Positions 40,511 through 54,100 of a stretch of DNA of 64,000 nucleotides are shown here, piece after piece; position 1 is the stretch's first letter, and each line of letters opens with the position of its first letter. A model generated the notes under the pieces. The model searched no databases and was not told where the DNA came from. It saw nothing but the letters and a program-made list of their open reading frames with translations. The position numbers were made by a program, and so were the translations under genes. The DNA comes from Maylandia zebra (lineage: Eukaryota > Chordata > Actinopteri > Cichliformes > Cichlidae), in NCBI RefSeq assembly GCF_041146795.1, contig NC_135180.1, forward strand, positions 34,394,294-34,458,293, written 5' to 3'.

Positions 40511-40999
40511 AGTGATTTTAGAAACATGCCTATATCTTTATTTACGTCAGCTAATAGTCTAAGCTTGCAGCTTTGCAGTTTCAACAAGCTTCAAATATAT
40601 TACCTTGTTTTGTTTAATTACAATGATCAGATTGTTTTTTTCAATAAAATACTTCATATATGTTTCAGAAACAGCAAAGGCTACAAATAATGCTATGGAA
40701 AGTATAGATCACAAAGGACTGGAAAAGCAATGGAAGACAGCAGGTTTGATAAGTTTTTTTTCTTCAAAAATTATTCATTTTGTTTCTGATTTCATATCCA
40801 TGGAAAATATGGAAGATGGCAAGGAGTATTAAATTGGAGACTAAATGAAGTAAATAATAATCACAGATCCAAACTCAAGCCAATACGTGGGTAGCAAAGA
40901 GCAAGAGTGGAGGAGATGCTATTAGCTATAAATACATTAGCTAATATTTAAAACAATGTAAAAAATAGATGGGGACAAGCTAGCAGAAAGAGCAGTGTA

Positions 41000-41482
41000 C
41001 AGTACTGTGCAAAAGTTTTGAACCCCTCTTAATTGCATCATATTTTGCTTCCAAGGAACTAGAGCAAATAACTTATCCAGGCTTACTGAAGATCTGAAGA
41101 GTCACACAAGAACTGAACTAAATATCAGTGGTAACAGGTTTACTATTGTAATGAATCCAAATGTGAAACTCTTCTGTACGGAGGATCTCAGGAAAAAGGT
41201 GCAACACTGGGTGTCTACAGCCATCTGTAAAGCATGGCTCTGTCATGGTCTGCATTGTTTGGAAACAAAATGCTGGAAATATGAATACAGTCAGAGTTTG
41301 ATGCACCATCTTCACTGAGAAGGAAACAAACGGCAGACAATATCAAAAGAGCTCCGAAGCCTGGTGAGATAGTCCTGAAGAAATGACAAGAAAGCAGCCG
41401 AACAGGCTGTGTTGAAGAATAACAGCCTGAACCCATTTTCCCAGCAAAATATAAAGAAACGACGTCGTTTTTCACAGTACTG
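41000..41482. mobile_element. Internally deleted Tc1/mariner-like element
   Basis: A 483-bp unit with inverted ends: the left is CAGTACTGTGCAAAAG and the right, in reverse complement, is CAGTACTGTGAAAAAC. TA dinucleotides at 40998-40999 and 41483-41484 flank it, the Tc1/mariner target duplication. Interior segments (for example GTGTCTACAGCCATCTGTAA) are transposase relics with multiple disruptions. It lies between ppp5c and the THAP gene. Confidence 0.8.
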
Positions 41483-41599
41483 TATATTTATGTAATTCTA
41501 TCACTTTTGGGTTTACTAACGAAAGAGTCCCATAAAACAACGAAACAGCTTATTTCCTGAAACAACGTTTAAAATGTATACATCTAGAAAAAGTCAAAC

Positions 41600-41821
41600 A
41601 GTTTGCCAACTCATCCGCGGCGACTCAAGCAAAGCTGCCTGCTCCCTGTGGGCGTGGCGGTCGCGCTCGTTTGACGTCGCAGACTCCAACAGCTGATCCT
41701 CCTTCGTCACCTAAGGCGCCACGAGTTTACAACACAGCACGAGTTTCACAGACCTGTTTCACCTTGTTATGAACTCAGCGGGACACGAAGACAGCAGCAG
41801 AAGTTACCGTAGCGCTCCGAG
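41600..41821 (+). promoter_or_regulatory. CpG-rich promoter of the THAP gene
   Basis: A short CpG-rich block directly before the ATG contains a GC-box-like GGGCGTGGC and a CRE-like TGACGTCG at 41672-41679. No TATA box is apparent, as expected for a housekeeping-type promoter. Function is inferred. Confidence 0.5.
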
Positions 41822-44800
41822 ATGCCAAAATATTGTTCGGTCCCAAACTGCAAGAATGACTCCGCGAGCGACAGGAAAAGCTTCTACAGGTGAGCAGGTG
41901 TTTTAAAACGGTGTTAGCAGGCCAGCTAAACGCGATGCTCAGATGAGACAGGTAGAGGCGCAATCCAACTTCCAACTTTTTCCTGTTCGACGGGTTAGTC
42001 TCACAATCTCGTTTTTACTGACGGAAAATAACAACCGAGGTTAGAAAATCTCCGCACAGGAGACGCTTTTTATACGTTTGATAAGTTTGTGTCTTCTACT
42101 TCTGACTTTGAAGAAGCCTTCATTTAATCAACACAGCACTTGACTTGATTTAAGCCAGGCCGTCAACACGGTGAAGTCTCGATTAAAGCAAACTTTTAAT
42201 CAAGACATTTTTGTTTATATCAACGCTGTCTGATTTGTAGCTCTAAGGTATTCTGGTGAGTAAGTTATATTGACAAGTTGTGCAGAAGAGCAGGCAGAAA
42301 TAGTGATGTGTCATCCTTATCTTTAAGCTGATGCACTCCTAGAGCTGCAGAACCATTGTACGATATTGCAGCCAGTATCAACGATACTTTTAACTTATAA
42401 AGGCAGCTTATGTAGAGGACAGCAGTGGATCAATATGCTTAATCTGAATACTTTGACAGCTAATTTTATTTTATTTTTTTACACCTTATATTTTTAATTA
42501 ATTAAGTAGTTAAGTTAAAACACACGTCTGTGAAGGTTCTCAGTCATCCAGGTCATCGTAGTCTAAAGGAGCTTGGAAAGAAAAAAGTCCGGACTTCTTT
42601 GAGTTGCTTCAGTTCAGAACCGAAGAAGCTTCTCGGATGAGAAGAAGTCCAGACTAAAAGAAAAGAAGCCCTTTAGACTAAAAACACACATCTCAAAATG
42701 GTTCACCTGTTTTGAAACATTTTATTTTATTTTATTCTGGAGAGTTTGAATGTGCCTGCTTGGAAAGCACTTTGTGTTGGTTTCTACTGTGCTGTATATG
42801 TGAATAATGCCTTGACAGTTGACACAAACGGTATTACTACGTTATTATCGTAGTTAGTTCATACTTCATTTGTTAAGTTCCAATAAAGTATTTCATATAT
42901 ATCATTGCCATGGTAATCAGTCTTCTGGTAACATCTGTGATGACCAAGAAAACTTTGAAAAATATCTGACACAAAGATACTGAAACATCACTTTTACCAC
43001 ACCATGATGATGTTCGTCTGGGTCTTTATTAATTCCTACACGGATATTTGCAGTATATTTAGTTACAGCCATAAAATACCTCCACAGGATGCTCCTCTGC
43101 CTCACTCACTACAGCCTACACGTGTCTACTCAGTCTGGGTCACGTGACTTTACAATAACAAAACATGGCAGCAGGAGGGGGGAGGGGCAACATGTGCTGG
43201 CATGTCTGTTAAAGTATCAATCTGCCCACCGCTAGATTGTGTAAGTCGCTATAGCATGCAAGTAAAGATTCAAAAGATGAAACATCCTACGAATAAAATA
43301 AACTTTTCAGCAATAATAAGAGTACCTCAAGAATATTGCCTAACACCTTGGCTGTTTTGGGGGATTTATTATTTTTTTTGTTGTTGTTGTTGTTTTTGGC
43401 TGTGTAATTTCAGTATCAGTTAATGTCTAAAAGAACATGCAACAACTTCACAGATTTCCCAACTTTACAACAGGTTCACAGGTTCAGAACAAAAGTAAAT
43501 ATGAACACAGTTACACTAGCTGCAAGCTGCTGCAAGATGTAGTTGGTCAGAGCAAGCCAAAATGTGATGAGTCCACAGAGTCAGTCAGTTACCTGATCAG
43601 ATCATATCAGATGCACTGATTTGCACTGTCCAATCACTGACACACACACAATGTAAACTGAGTTTTAGGAAGCTATTTTCTAGTTGCACATTAATATGAA
43701 CAATTTCACTTGAAGGAAGCGTGATCAGTGTTTTACGTGTGTAATTTTCATTGTTTTCTAGGTTCCCTCTTCAGGACCCAGTCAGGCTGCAGCAGTGGCT
43801 GAGAAACATGGGACGTGAGAACTGGGCTCCCTCTCGGCACCAGTATATTTGCCACGAACATTTTGCACCTTCATGCTTCAAAGTGCGATGGGGGATCCGT
43901 TACCTTGAGAGAGACGCTGTGCCCACTGTGTTTCAGGAGGCTGAGGTAAAGCAAAAAGAAACTAAACTTGATTTTTAGTGTTGCAAAGTAGCGCCAATTA
44001 TTTTACTGAATGCTGAGGTCTTGTTTTAAAACACAGGAAAGTTTCATTCTCCTACCTGGATTTTAGTTTAAGCAGTTTACCTTAGTTCATAAGGCTCGAG
44101 AGCAACTCTTGCAGTATTTTAAGTAGTAATAGTGTTATTGTAATTGTGGAGATTCTATGCTAGAGTCACACAGCATTAGTTTTTTCTTGAACAAAACTAA
44201 CCAGAATCATACAGAATGCTAATACAGAAGTTTTTGTTGCGTACCAGAATATACAATAACAAATACATTATTTTATAGCTTCTATCTTAACATGGAGAGT
44301 TAAGATAAAACCTTGTTTTATGCTTTTTGATTTATCTTTTTAGAAACGGAAAGCCACAGACGATGGCGAGAAGAAAACAAAGCGTCTTCGAACTATCTGT
44401 AATCCAAGCGTATCGGTATCAGATGACAAGACCATGGTTTTTGACACAGCAGACATGCAAAACAAAGTGCACACTGTGCACCTGTATCAGATTGCTGTCG
44501 ATCCATCGCAACAAGAAGAAACCAGCTTGGTGCAACTGAGTGATGTTGGAGAATCTGACTGCTCTTTTGAGCCAGAACTAGACTCACTGGCAACAGTAGA
44601 CAGATTAGAAACGGGGGTAAACTTCCCTTTAACTGTTTTACACACAATAGATCATCTAAGTAACAGTGGGGAGAAGACAGAGGTTGTACTTATGTCTGAA
44701 TGTCCTGCTGGGGAAGGGCAAGATGAGCTTATGAATGAAATAACTGCGGCCATTTTAACTCGGGGACACAGGCTGGTAGTGAATGACTCCACCCTTGAGT

Positions 44801-45696
44801 GCACAGATGAGGCTGTGGCTTTAAGTGGAGTTGAAGATGTGACGCATACCACAGAGTTGTTCTCAGATGGCGACGACGGCAACCATGAAACTCAAGTCAT
44901 TGCCTACTTCGAGACGATACCGAATGTTTTACCCAAAGACACCTTTACCCAGTTTACCTTTTCACCAGAAACGGTACTATCATCGGCTCTGAGCTCCACA
45001 CCCATCACATCCACTCTGCCTATAGTGTCCAAACACGCAGCACCTCCCCCCACATCCCTGGTCCTCACTTTGGAAAGACTGGATTCTGAAGGAGGAGAGG
45101 GAGATGAAGGCAAGTCGGAGGACGACGATACAGAGCAAGATTACCAGCTCGAGGAGCACTGGTGAGTTCTGATGCTTAATTTAAATTTCTTTTTTTTCAT
45201 TCAATGAAAGAGTCTTTCTTATATCCCTTTGCAGTATTATGGTTTTTAGACTCTCTATTTTTATTACATCATCAGCTACCACAAGAACAGTTTGAGTAAG
45301 GAGCAGCTGGAGGGAATTGTGTGTGAGCTACAGAAAAAGGTCAAAGTGCTGCAGCAGCGGCACCGAAGACACCTGGAAAAACTCGTTGGACTGGAGAACA
45401 CGGTCAGCCAGCTGAGACAAAGCAATCTGCTGAATGAAGAGCGACTGCAGTTACTGGAGAGGGTATTTATTGGAATGAAGTTCAGACTGGCAGCTGTAGC
45501 TGTCTTCCAATATATCACTTGAAGTCATTTAAGTTTTCATTTAACTGAAATAATTTTTTGTCTCTTTGTTTCTCAGGCGTACATGCAGACCAACGGAGCA
45601 GTGTCTGATGCTGGTGAGACGGTCACCATCATCTATGAGGAGGACGATGCTGCTTACTTGTATACACCACTGATAGATACAGAGGCAAAGCTGTGA
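41822..45696 (+). CDS. THAP domain-containing protein, THAP8/THAP5-like
   Basis: Five exons: 41822-41889, 43762-43945, 44344-45161, 45276-45462, 45577-45696; 1377 nt, 458 aa. Residues 1-80 are a THAP zinc finger of C2CH type (C5, C10, C53, H56) with P25, W35 and AVPTVF (75-80), a DNA-binding fold used by transcription regulators. The middle (exon 3) is acidic, Ser/Thr-rich and probably disordered. EHCY (355-358), a D/E-H-x-Y HCF-1-binding-type motif, precedes a coiled coil (about 362-419, heptads of L, V and I). The tail is acidic (YEEDDAAYLY). SFYRFPLQD, NMGRENW and RWGIRYL resemble both THAP8 and THAP5; I lean to THAP8, also because human THAP8 is on 19q13. The middle region is much longer than my recollection of human THAP8. 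Poly-A signals follow near 45740. Confidence 0.9.
41890..43761 (+). other. Intron 1 of the THAP gene
   Basis: No coding exon seen. It holds a hairpin-forming interspersed repeat at 42523-42690, a perfect palindromic E-box GTCACGTGAC at 43139-43148 and a T/TTG-rich tract near 43370-43395. Confidence 0.5.
42523..42690. repeat. Interspersed repeat with internal inverted segments
   Basis: Starts near TGTGAAGGTTCTCAGTCATC, a sequence I recognise as recurrent in teleost genomes. Internal inverted segments (GTCTAAAGG near 42560 against CCTTTAGAC near 42670, and AAGTCCGGACTTCTT against AAGAAGTCCAGACT) would let it fold. Class is uncertain; it may be a non-autonomous DNA element. Confidence 0.5.
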
Positions 45697-48170
45697 GGCC
45701 TGACTGACTGCGGATATCCCATCTCTGCGTCTGTGCCAAATAAATAAATAAATGAAAGAATAATGGAGCTTAAACTGTTGAAAACAAAACGCTACAAAAT
45801 TTTGTTCTTTCCAGTTTTGTCTCTAATCCAGAAAAAAATATGTGAAATGTGACTGTGGGTTAGTCCATCTGCTGTGAACTTTCAACAAATACGGATAAAT
45901 AGTGGGACAGTGTGGTTTGTGGTAATGTACATATAATTAAAGTAACTTCAGTTTGGGTTCCTGTTTGTGTAGTTTTTATGAATCCATATATTTATTAAAA
46001 AAAAAACCAGATTATTCAACCACTGAAGTGCATCTCATGAGAAGGAGTTGGATATAATTATCACTGACGGCACTGAAAGGCAGGCTGAAACAAAACAAAT
46101 GAGTCAACACAGAACACACCCTGTTTTCTGAATTGCAGTTTTGGTTCTTGGAAGTTCACTCTCATTTTCCATTACACCGAGAACACCATGTAGTGATTTG
46201 ATCTAAAAGGCATTTCTTATATATTTATGTGTAAATATGTGCCTGCTTGTCTCCTCCTACCTTTGTCCCAGAGATTAAAGTCGCTACACTTTATTGAAGG
46301 ATGCCCCAAATCCCACTTCATTTCAAGTGTCTTTGTCTAAAAGAACTGATAGAGAGCCCCAGGTATTTAACTAGTTTGTTTTCCCCTTGGTGGTGGTCCT
46401 GACTGTTGTTGACCCACTCTGAGCTCACATGTGTTGTCACATGAGGCAAAGTGTGACACAAGGCGTGGGTCATTATGTCAGAGGAGCCACCCTTTGGGTG
46501 ACATTTCCTCGTCATGTGAGTCTCAGAAGTCAAAATTATAGTGGGGTTTTAATCCCCTTGGTAGGGTTCTGAAGATTGCATTGTAAGTGGCTGACAGCTG
46601 GTGTCGTTAACCATCACTTCTTTTTGAAAATGGTCGTCCTTTCACTCCTCTGTCAAAGCACGCGCTTCCTTGGTCCAATAAGCACATCACTCAAGACTCT
46701 ACAACTAGTCTTTTTATTATTCATGTTATTTCAGTTACAATCACTGTATGTTTGTGACATTTGAATATAAACAGTATATCTAGTAACACTATATTATTAA
46801 AAGTAAATCGATAAGAAAAGTCACGAACACTGTTACATCTTATATCATAAAACACAGCAGTAGTTGGACTAAAACAAAAAGTATATATTTAGGCCAAATG
46901 TCACATTTAACTAACCTTTCAAAATCTGACTTTTAGACAACGACAATTTAAATGTACATTACCTCACCTACTCCCCTTTTTTGGAAGGGGAGCTAACATT
47001 TTTTCCCACATTTGCTTTACTAGTATTTAAAAAGAGAACATAAGTAGTTTTTGTTTTGTTTTTTCCCCTATGGAAATGAACATAATGCTAATAGAGAATC
47101 TATGCTATAACTTTGTTCAATAAAACCTGTAGCAAATTATGTATATGATGTAGAGTTGAGACATTACTCAACAGTAGAACTGCCAGCAAAATAAGCAGTT
47201 CATTAAACCTGCATGATTTCATAGGAGTGTGAAATTCTCCCTTTTACAGTGTGTTTTCTGTTTCTGTCACTAGATGGTGGCAGTGCCAGTAAAACCTTAC
47301 TGGATTGTTCATCTGGATTGTTACAATTTTAAGTTAGTTTTACACACATTTACAGTGACAGATTATTTTTTGAAAGAGGGATTTAACACAGTCAAAGTGG
47401 TTCAAATAAGACCAACACATCACATTGCTTTTTTAAATAAATGACTGCAAACAAGTTTTACCTTCATTACCAGTGTAATATTTTTATGCAATTAGTCTTG
47501 TTCTGAGTATTCATTTTTTGCTTAATTGCTCTCATTTATCAGTTGCATTATAAAAGTGGAAATGAATGTCTAAATATGTTCTGTGGGGAATTGAATGAGC
47601 TATTATAATAACTTGCAAAAGTACCTTGGATGGCTGCATGGAGAGTTAAGATCCAACCGTGCACAGTAAGATAGATAATATTGTTAATTGAAAAAAATTC
47701 ACATCCGCTTGAATAGCAAAAGAAATAAAATAGTTATTTCCTCTGTGTGAATAAAATGAGAACTGCTTTTTTATGCTGCAGGATATGACCCTTTAATTGT
47801 CCACAAAGTGACAATGTCACTGTTTTATTTTATGTTTAATCAAGTGCTCAGAGAAGGGAGTCATACTTGAGATTCACTCTGTTGCCTTGAAGAAATACAG
47901 AGCAGTCAAAAAAATGCCTGATGCCTAAATACAGATCCACCTACAGAGGATAACATAATATAACCCTCTGATTGTGAAAGCCATTTGTGCTGTGAAATCT
48001 TGACCTTAGTCAAAGAGTGTCTTGATTGGACATGCTAATTACTTAAAGTTTCAAATTATTTAAGAAATATTAAGACCATTTTGAATTTTTTAGCAATACA
48101 TTTCATGTAATTTCTCATCATCCTCTCCTCTATCCTTAGTATGAGCAGCGACATGCCAGGAAGTTTTCAC
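45697..48170. other. Intergenic DNA between the THAP gene and gipr
   Basis: The two genes converge here, so it should contain both 3' UTRs. It is AT-rich with no coding signal. (AAAT)n signals lie at about 45737-45755 for the THAP transcript. No clear gipr poly-A signal could be singled out. Confidence 0.5.
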
Positions 48171-51100
48171 CTATTTGTCTCCCATCTTGTCTTGGTGGTA
48201 GGCGTAGCAGTCAGTAGTGGGAACCTGAGGGTGAGGAGCTGGTGAAAGAGAGGTGTGGGGCATAGGAGAGAGGTGGCTGACCTCTGGGCAGCCGTCAGGT
48301 AGCTTGTAAAGAGACAGATGGTGACACTGGGAAGATGGAGGCATGCTGACAGGAGTCTGCATAAAAATGTAAACACAACTATAAGCACAAAAAGGAAGAA
48401 ACCATTTTAATTAATTTTATTTCACTGAGTCAGTGAACAAGCATCGTGCTGATTAATAGCTTACAAATGGGCACATAATCAAAATGTGTGGCCTTGGGAA
48501 AGGACTAGGCTAATATTTATATTACAGCACGTATTATTTTCAAATATTAGCTGATAATCACATTTGAAGAAACATCAGTTTTATTAAAATTTCTAGAAAC
48601 TTACCAGCACAGTGCCCCTAATCAAAGGATAACTAGCTACCTTCTCTTACAAAACAGAAATTCCTATATAAATCATATGTTTTTTGCTCTGCCTGTTTTA
48701 TTAGCCTTTATGCAAGTTTTCAGTTTCTCTTTAATGCACAAATTATATAAATAACACAGCAAAAACCACTGTAAAATAAGTTTTTTTTTACATTATTATT
48801 ATTATTATTACATTTACAGCATGTTATTGGCACTGGTTGCCACTGGACCCAGGTCAAAATTTATCCTTTATCTGAGGGCTGGCAAACTTTAAATTGAGGC
48901 AGTGGCAATATAGAAAGCTTTCAGTGACAGTAGGAGAGACCTTATTTCCCTAAGGGGACCCCTGACTCCACTCACTGCAGAGGCAAGTGACATGCATGAT
49001 CCTATTTAAACAAACCTAAGAGCAACAATAAAAGCCACAAAAAGCACAACCAACTAAAGCAAGATGGCGGTGAGAAGAGGGGAAATAACGATTAAATATG
49101 ATGCTGATTAGCTAAATGAGGTGGCTTCCTATGTACACTGTATTGACACCCACCTGCAGTGTGTTACTGTCACTATTTCTCAGTTCATCTAGGTAAGTCA
49201 ACCACAGCTTCAGCCTCTGCCATGTAGCCTTTATTTCTGCTTGCACCTGTAAGAAAGGGGAGGAAAAGAAGCTTGAAATAGGATAATAACGAGAACTGAA
49301 TTTGGAAACTTGACTTAGAGACTGGGTTAACGACTAAGAAAATGAAGAGGCTAAACACTGCAAAGAGTGTTTGCAAGTAAGGGAAATATCTCAAATGCAA
49401 AAGCTAAAATCTGCAAAAAATGAGTAACACATCCTCTGCTGAACATGAAAAACATTTACAAGAGATGCATGTCTTGATTCTTAAACTGTAGAACATATGA
49501 ACGACATCAAGACCAAGAGGGCCTGCACCTTTTCTAGTGTCACCTAGTCCCTTTTCACTCCAGATGGGCATTACATTGACTTACATGAATTTCTCGGCTG
49601 TCCATTCAATTCAGCTAACTATAACCTGTACGCTGACCTTAAACAAGCCCCGCTCTAACCTTAAACTGAGGCTTCATTCAAAAATGTAATGATTAATATT
49701 ATGAGAAGTTTGTTTTGTCCACCACATCACATGCTACATACCTCCTTGTTGACAAAACAGTACAGGACGGCTACAAGTAAACCCTGTAAAGAGTTTGTAT
49801 TAGAGGTCATTTAGTAGTGTTTTGCTACTTTTATCTGCAAATTATTATGATGGTAAATATTATCTAGGTGCAGATTCTTGATTATACCTGAAAAGAGTTC
49901 AAGAAGAGCTGGAAGAAGAGGTTGATATTGTGAAAGACTCCATCTGTTTGCACATTCGTCAACGCCGCAAACACAACTTCATGGATCCCCAGCAGAGGGA
50001 TCAGGGTCAATGTGGATTTGGCCAGTCTGGAGAGAAACATGAGAATCAAATGTTCCCTGGTGTTTACTTATTGAACTGTTATTAAACTCACTGAAGCAGT
50101 GATATGCTTTTGTAGGCAAAGGTTATGTCAAGCGATGTAACAGAGTTCCCTCACTTGTCTTCTCTTAATTACTGTCTGTATATGTGTGAGTTTTGATCTT
50201 TACACTTACACACAAGATTCTTACAAAAAAGTCTATCAATTAGTTAATTCATGTTTTATTTTCACCTGATTTTTGTAGTTGCTAAGCAAAAACGAAAGGA
50301 AAAAAAACTAAAATTAAACTAAATTAAAGATAGGTGAGCAAATTAGGTCAAACATTAGATAATTATGTCAAGACAACAAGGAGATGAAAGCACCTTCACT
50401 CATCTTAGTGCTAATAAAAAATTCTCACTATACATAATGCAGTTCTCAAATCAGTAACGCTTTCCCTCACCCACATTAGACATTCCAGGCGTTTTTACAC
50501 ACAATGCTATGGTTACTACACATACTTCACTACTAAAGATATTTGTTACTGTGTTGAGGCACTTCTAACTTGAATCTAAAAAACTCATCAGCACACTCTC
50601 TCTCTGGAGCTCTCACTTCTCTGGATACTGTATTAGTATTTCCAGTCAAGTTACTTCAAGTTTTGTTCAAATATTTATACTGTCAGAAGTTTACACACTC
50701 TCACAGGTTTACTTGGAACACATAGAAATACATACTGTCAGTCTGTGTCACAGGTGCATGTGACAACATGTTATGAAAAATGCCAGAATGACTTTTTCTG
50801 CTGTGAGAATTGCGGCGATCGAGAAAAACCGTATCTTTTGTCATTGTCAGTGTTCATTACTTTGTTGTTATCTACATACCTGAATTTATAGTCAGTATAT
50901 CTCATCTGATGGGCTTTCAGTTTAGATATAAGGATCAGAATGATGCGAATAAAGATGAAGAAGTTAACCTGAAAAGATAAAATAAGAGAAACAGACTCAT
51001 TAGTATATTTATTTTGTAATTATTATTTTAGTCATTTTAGTTTTAATTTGAAAGCTGGAGGTGATATGTAGGTGACTATGATGTACAGAGTGCCCCGCCC

Positions 51101-54100
51101 CCTGTAGGTCACAGGGCTGTTTATGGTCACATAACTCACACATGATTGTTCATACTGACAAATTTACTTTATAACCTTTATATTTGTGTCTATTACCATT
51201 ATGGCCAGGAGAATAGGGATACGGATTATACACCAGTAAGCCATGTTTTCATTTATTTCCCAACACCTGAAAAACACAGACATTGCATGAAGATGATAAG
51301 CAGTTTTTATTTACTGAAGTGCTCCATTCTGACTTCATGCATTGTAATAACATATGCATTATGTATATATTACCATTACATCAACACTTTTTTTTATCAC
51401 GGTAAAAGCATGGAGACTTACTACAGAACAAAATGGTGTTAAAACTACTGCATACATATACTAAAGCTATGATGTAGAGTGTAGTTAAGAGATTAAAGAA
51501 GAGACGAGAAAAGAATACAAATAAGTACAAGGCAGCACAAAGTCAGCAAAATAATTATTAAAAAAGTCAGACTAAAAGTTCACCTTGTGTCTTCATACAT
51601 GTAACGTACAAGAATCCAGGGAAAGACAAATAACACTGGGGTGCCTGAAACAACGACAGTTCAGGTAAGCAGAGAAAATTCAGGATTGTGAGATTGACCT
51701 AACCAATTTTGCCATAATGTGAGCCAAGCCTTTAACTACTTCATTTCCTTTGTGTTGTATGTAGCTACTTTTGTCTGGTGTCCTTGGCTTACCCCAGCCT
51801 ATCAACAGATATCCACCAAAAAAGCAGTTTTCAGAGAAAGCCATCAGCGCCAGCAAGTTGTGCAGATACAGGCCTTCCACGAGAAGCCAGTAGTAGTTGG
51901 CTCCCACACAGTAATGCATCAGCACTTGAGCCACAAGGCAGCTGGACAATGCCTAATATTTAAGTGTGTTTTTAGGAGGAGATACAAAAAAGTAGAATTA
52001 AGAAATATCCGTCACTTCTAACAGTTATGAATCTTCAGAGTCCCTGGCTATACTTAAGTCTATATGAGGAAATTAAAAAAACTGCCCGGGTAATGAACAC
52101 TTTTATTTTATAATGTAACAATTTATAAAGTCAAATTAATAACTAATTATCACTTAGTATTACTATATGTTATCTCGCATGAATGATGAAGCGGTCCAAG
52201 GAAGGGGTGTGAAATATGTTCAACTATGTCATCTGTGAAATGACACATATAAGTATCACTGAAATAATACAAGTTTTTATGCTTATAACCTGGTTACTGT
52301 TCACTTCAAAGATTTCCCTGTTGTCTGCGAACTCCAGGTAGGTTTTACCCAGTAGAGCATCTTTAGTCAGGATGGAGAGAGCTCGCAGAATGAACGACGC
52401 AAACAAGTTGCTGTGGATGTAGTTTCTGGTACAGTGGAGCTTACTGCAAGTTTCACAAAGGTTAAATAATGTTAAAAACATAATAATCACAAAACAAAGT
52501 CAGCCTGCTAAACATGTGGCTCATAGAGAGTGAGATTGATTTCACTTTTCGTTTCAAATTTTTTGTAACAACAGAGCTTATAGCTGCAGTGCTAAGGCTC
52601 ATGTAATTTCCCCATGTTTCATGGATTATTGTTGTTATGGTATTTGCACTTGCAAGAGCTTCACAGCTCTAGTTAAGAAAAGTTGGTTTTGAGAAGAAAG
52701 TCTGCTTAAATGGAGTATGAGACAGATTACCTACCTGAAAAAGAGAAGAATAATCAGAGCCACACAGAGACTGACCAGACTGAGAGAGTAGCCCACTGTG
52801 TACATGACCCGAAAGCAGGCATAAATAATAATTTGCTTCTCCTACACAGAAGAAAACAAAAAGACAAGGGTGGGTTATTACTGTGAGGCCACTAAATATG
52901 AACCTACGTAACTTCCTTTTACTAAACCCTAATTGTTTTAAAATCTGTTATTCAGAATAGTTGTGCACTTTCAAATGGAAAAATAAAGCATTGATTCTAC
53001 TGATTTTGCAGTTTCACACTTTTTAAATTAATTTTAAATCAATTCTACTTTGGTGACAGTTTTCTGATTAATTATTTTCTGACCAATTTTCCCATATGCT
53101 CCTGGCATACCTCCTCCTGTTGGCTGTCCTCAGGTTGGCACTGAGAATGATCCCTCCAGGTTTGACTGGAGTTTCTGGTGGCCCATTTGCCATCAGGGCC
53201 ACACTCACGCAACACAAAGCCACTACGCACTACAGGAAAACAGAAAAGAGGCTAAAACACATGCCTGTGATTAAAACAATGCTTTTATCTGTGTGTATAT
53301 AGCCTGTTGCTATGTCCATGTGTTTTTGGATAGCGATATTTTTTTTAATCATTTATTATCTGTACATCACTACAGCAGATTTTAAAATCAAATATTTAAC
53401 ATGGGTTTAAAATACAGTCACTTATTTGGACATTGGATAGAAGTATTGTTTTGAATATTTGAATAAGTATCAGTTGTAGTCATTTAAGTCACCGAAGTCT
53501 AGAACCCATGGACATGCCCAAATAGTGGATTTTATTTCTTGAAATGCTCTGCCAGATTTTTACTGCAGCCATCTTCAGTTGCTGCCTGTTTTAGGTCTTT
53601 TTGCATTCAGTTTTTTACTGAATAACAGAAAAGCTGCTTTGCTCTGGTGGGTTTAGTTGAGGCGACTGACTTGAAGAATATCCCATTTCTTTGTTTTGAG
53701 AAGCTCTTGGGTTGCTTTTAAAGCATATTTTAGATCACTAACCATTTGCACTGTGAAGTACGGCCCCATCAGTTTTGCAGAAATTGTCTGAATAGCAATG
53801 ACTGTGAGCAAATAGAATAGCCCTGTACACTTCAGAATTATCCCTGCTTCTTCTAAGAGCAGTCACCACCATTTTATCAGTAATCAGCAGTTATCAGTAA
53901 CCACCAGTGACCCGGTTCTAGTGGCAGCCATACATGCCCATGCCATAACGTTATGGCCTCCATATTTGACAGATAATGCAGTATGCTTTGAACTGTTTCT
54001 GTTTTCCCATCATTCTGGTACAAATTAATCTTGGTTTAATCTCTCCAAATATCAATGGTTTTCCAAAACTGTGCCGGCTCTTTCATGTGTATCAGTTTGT

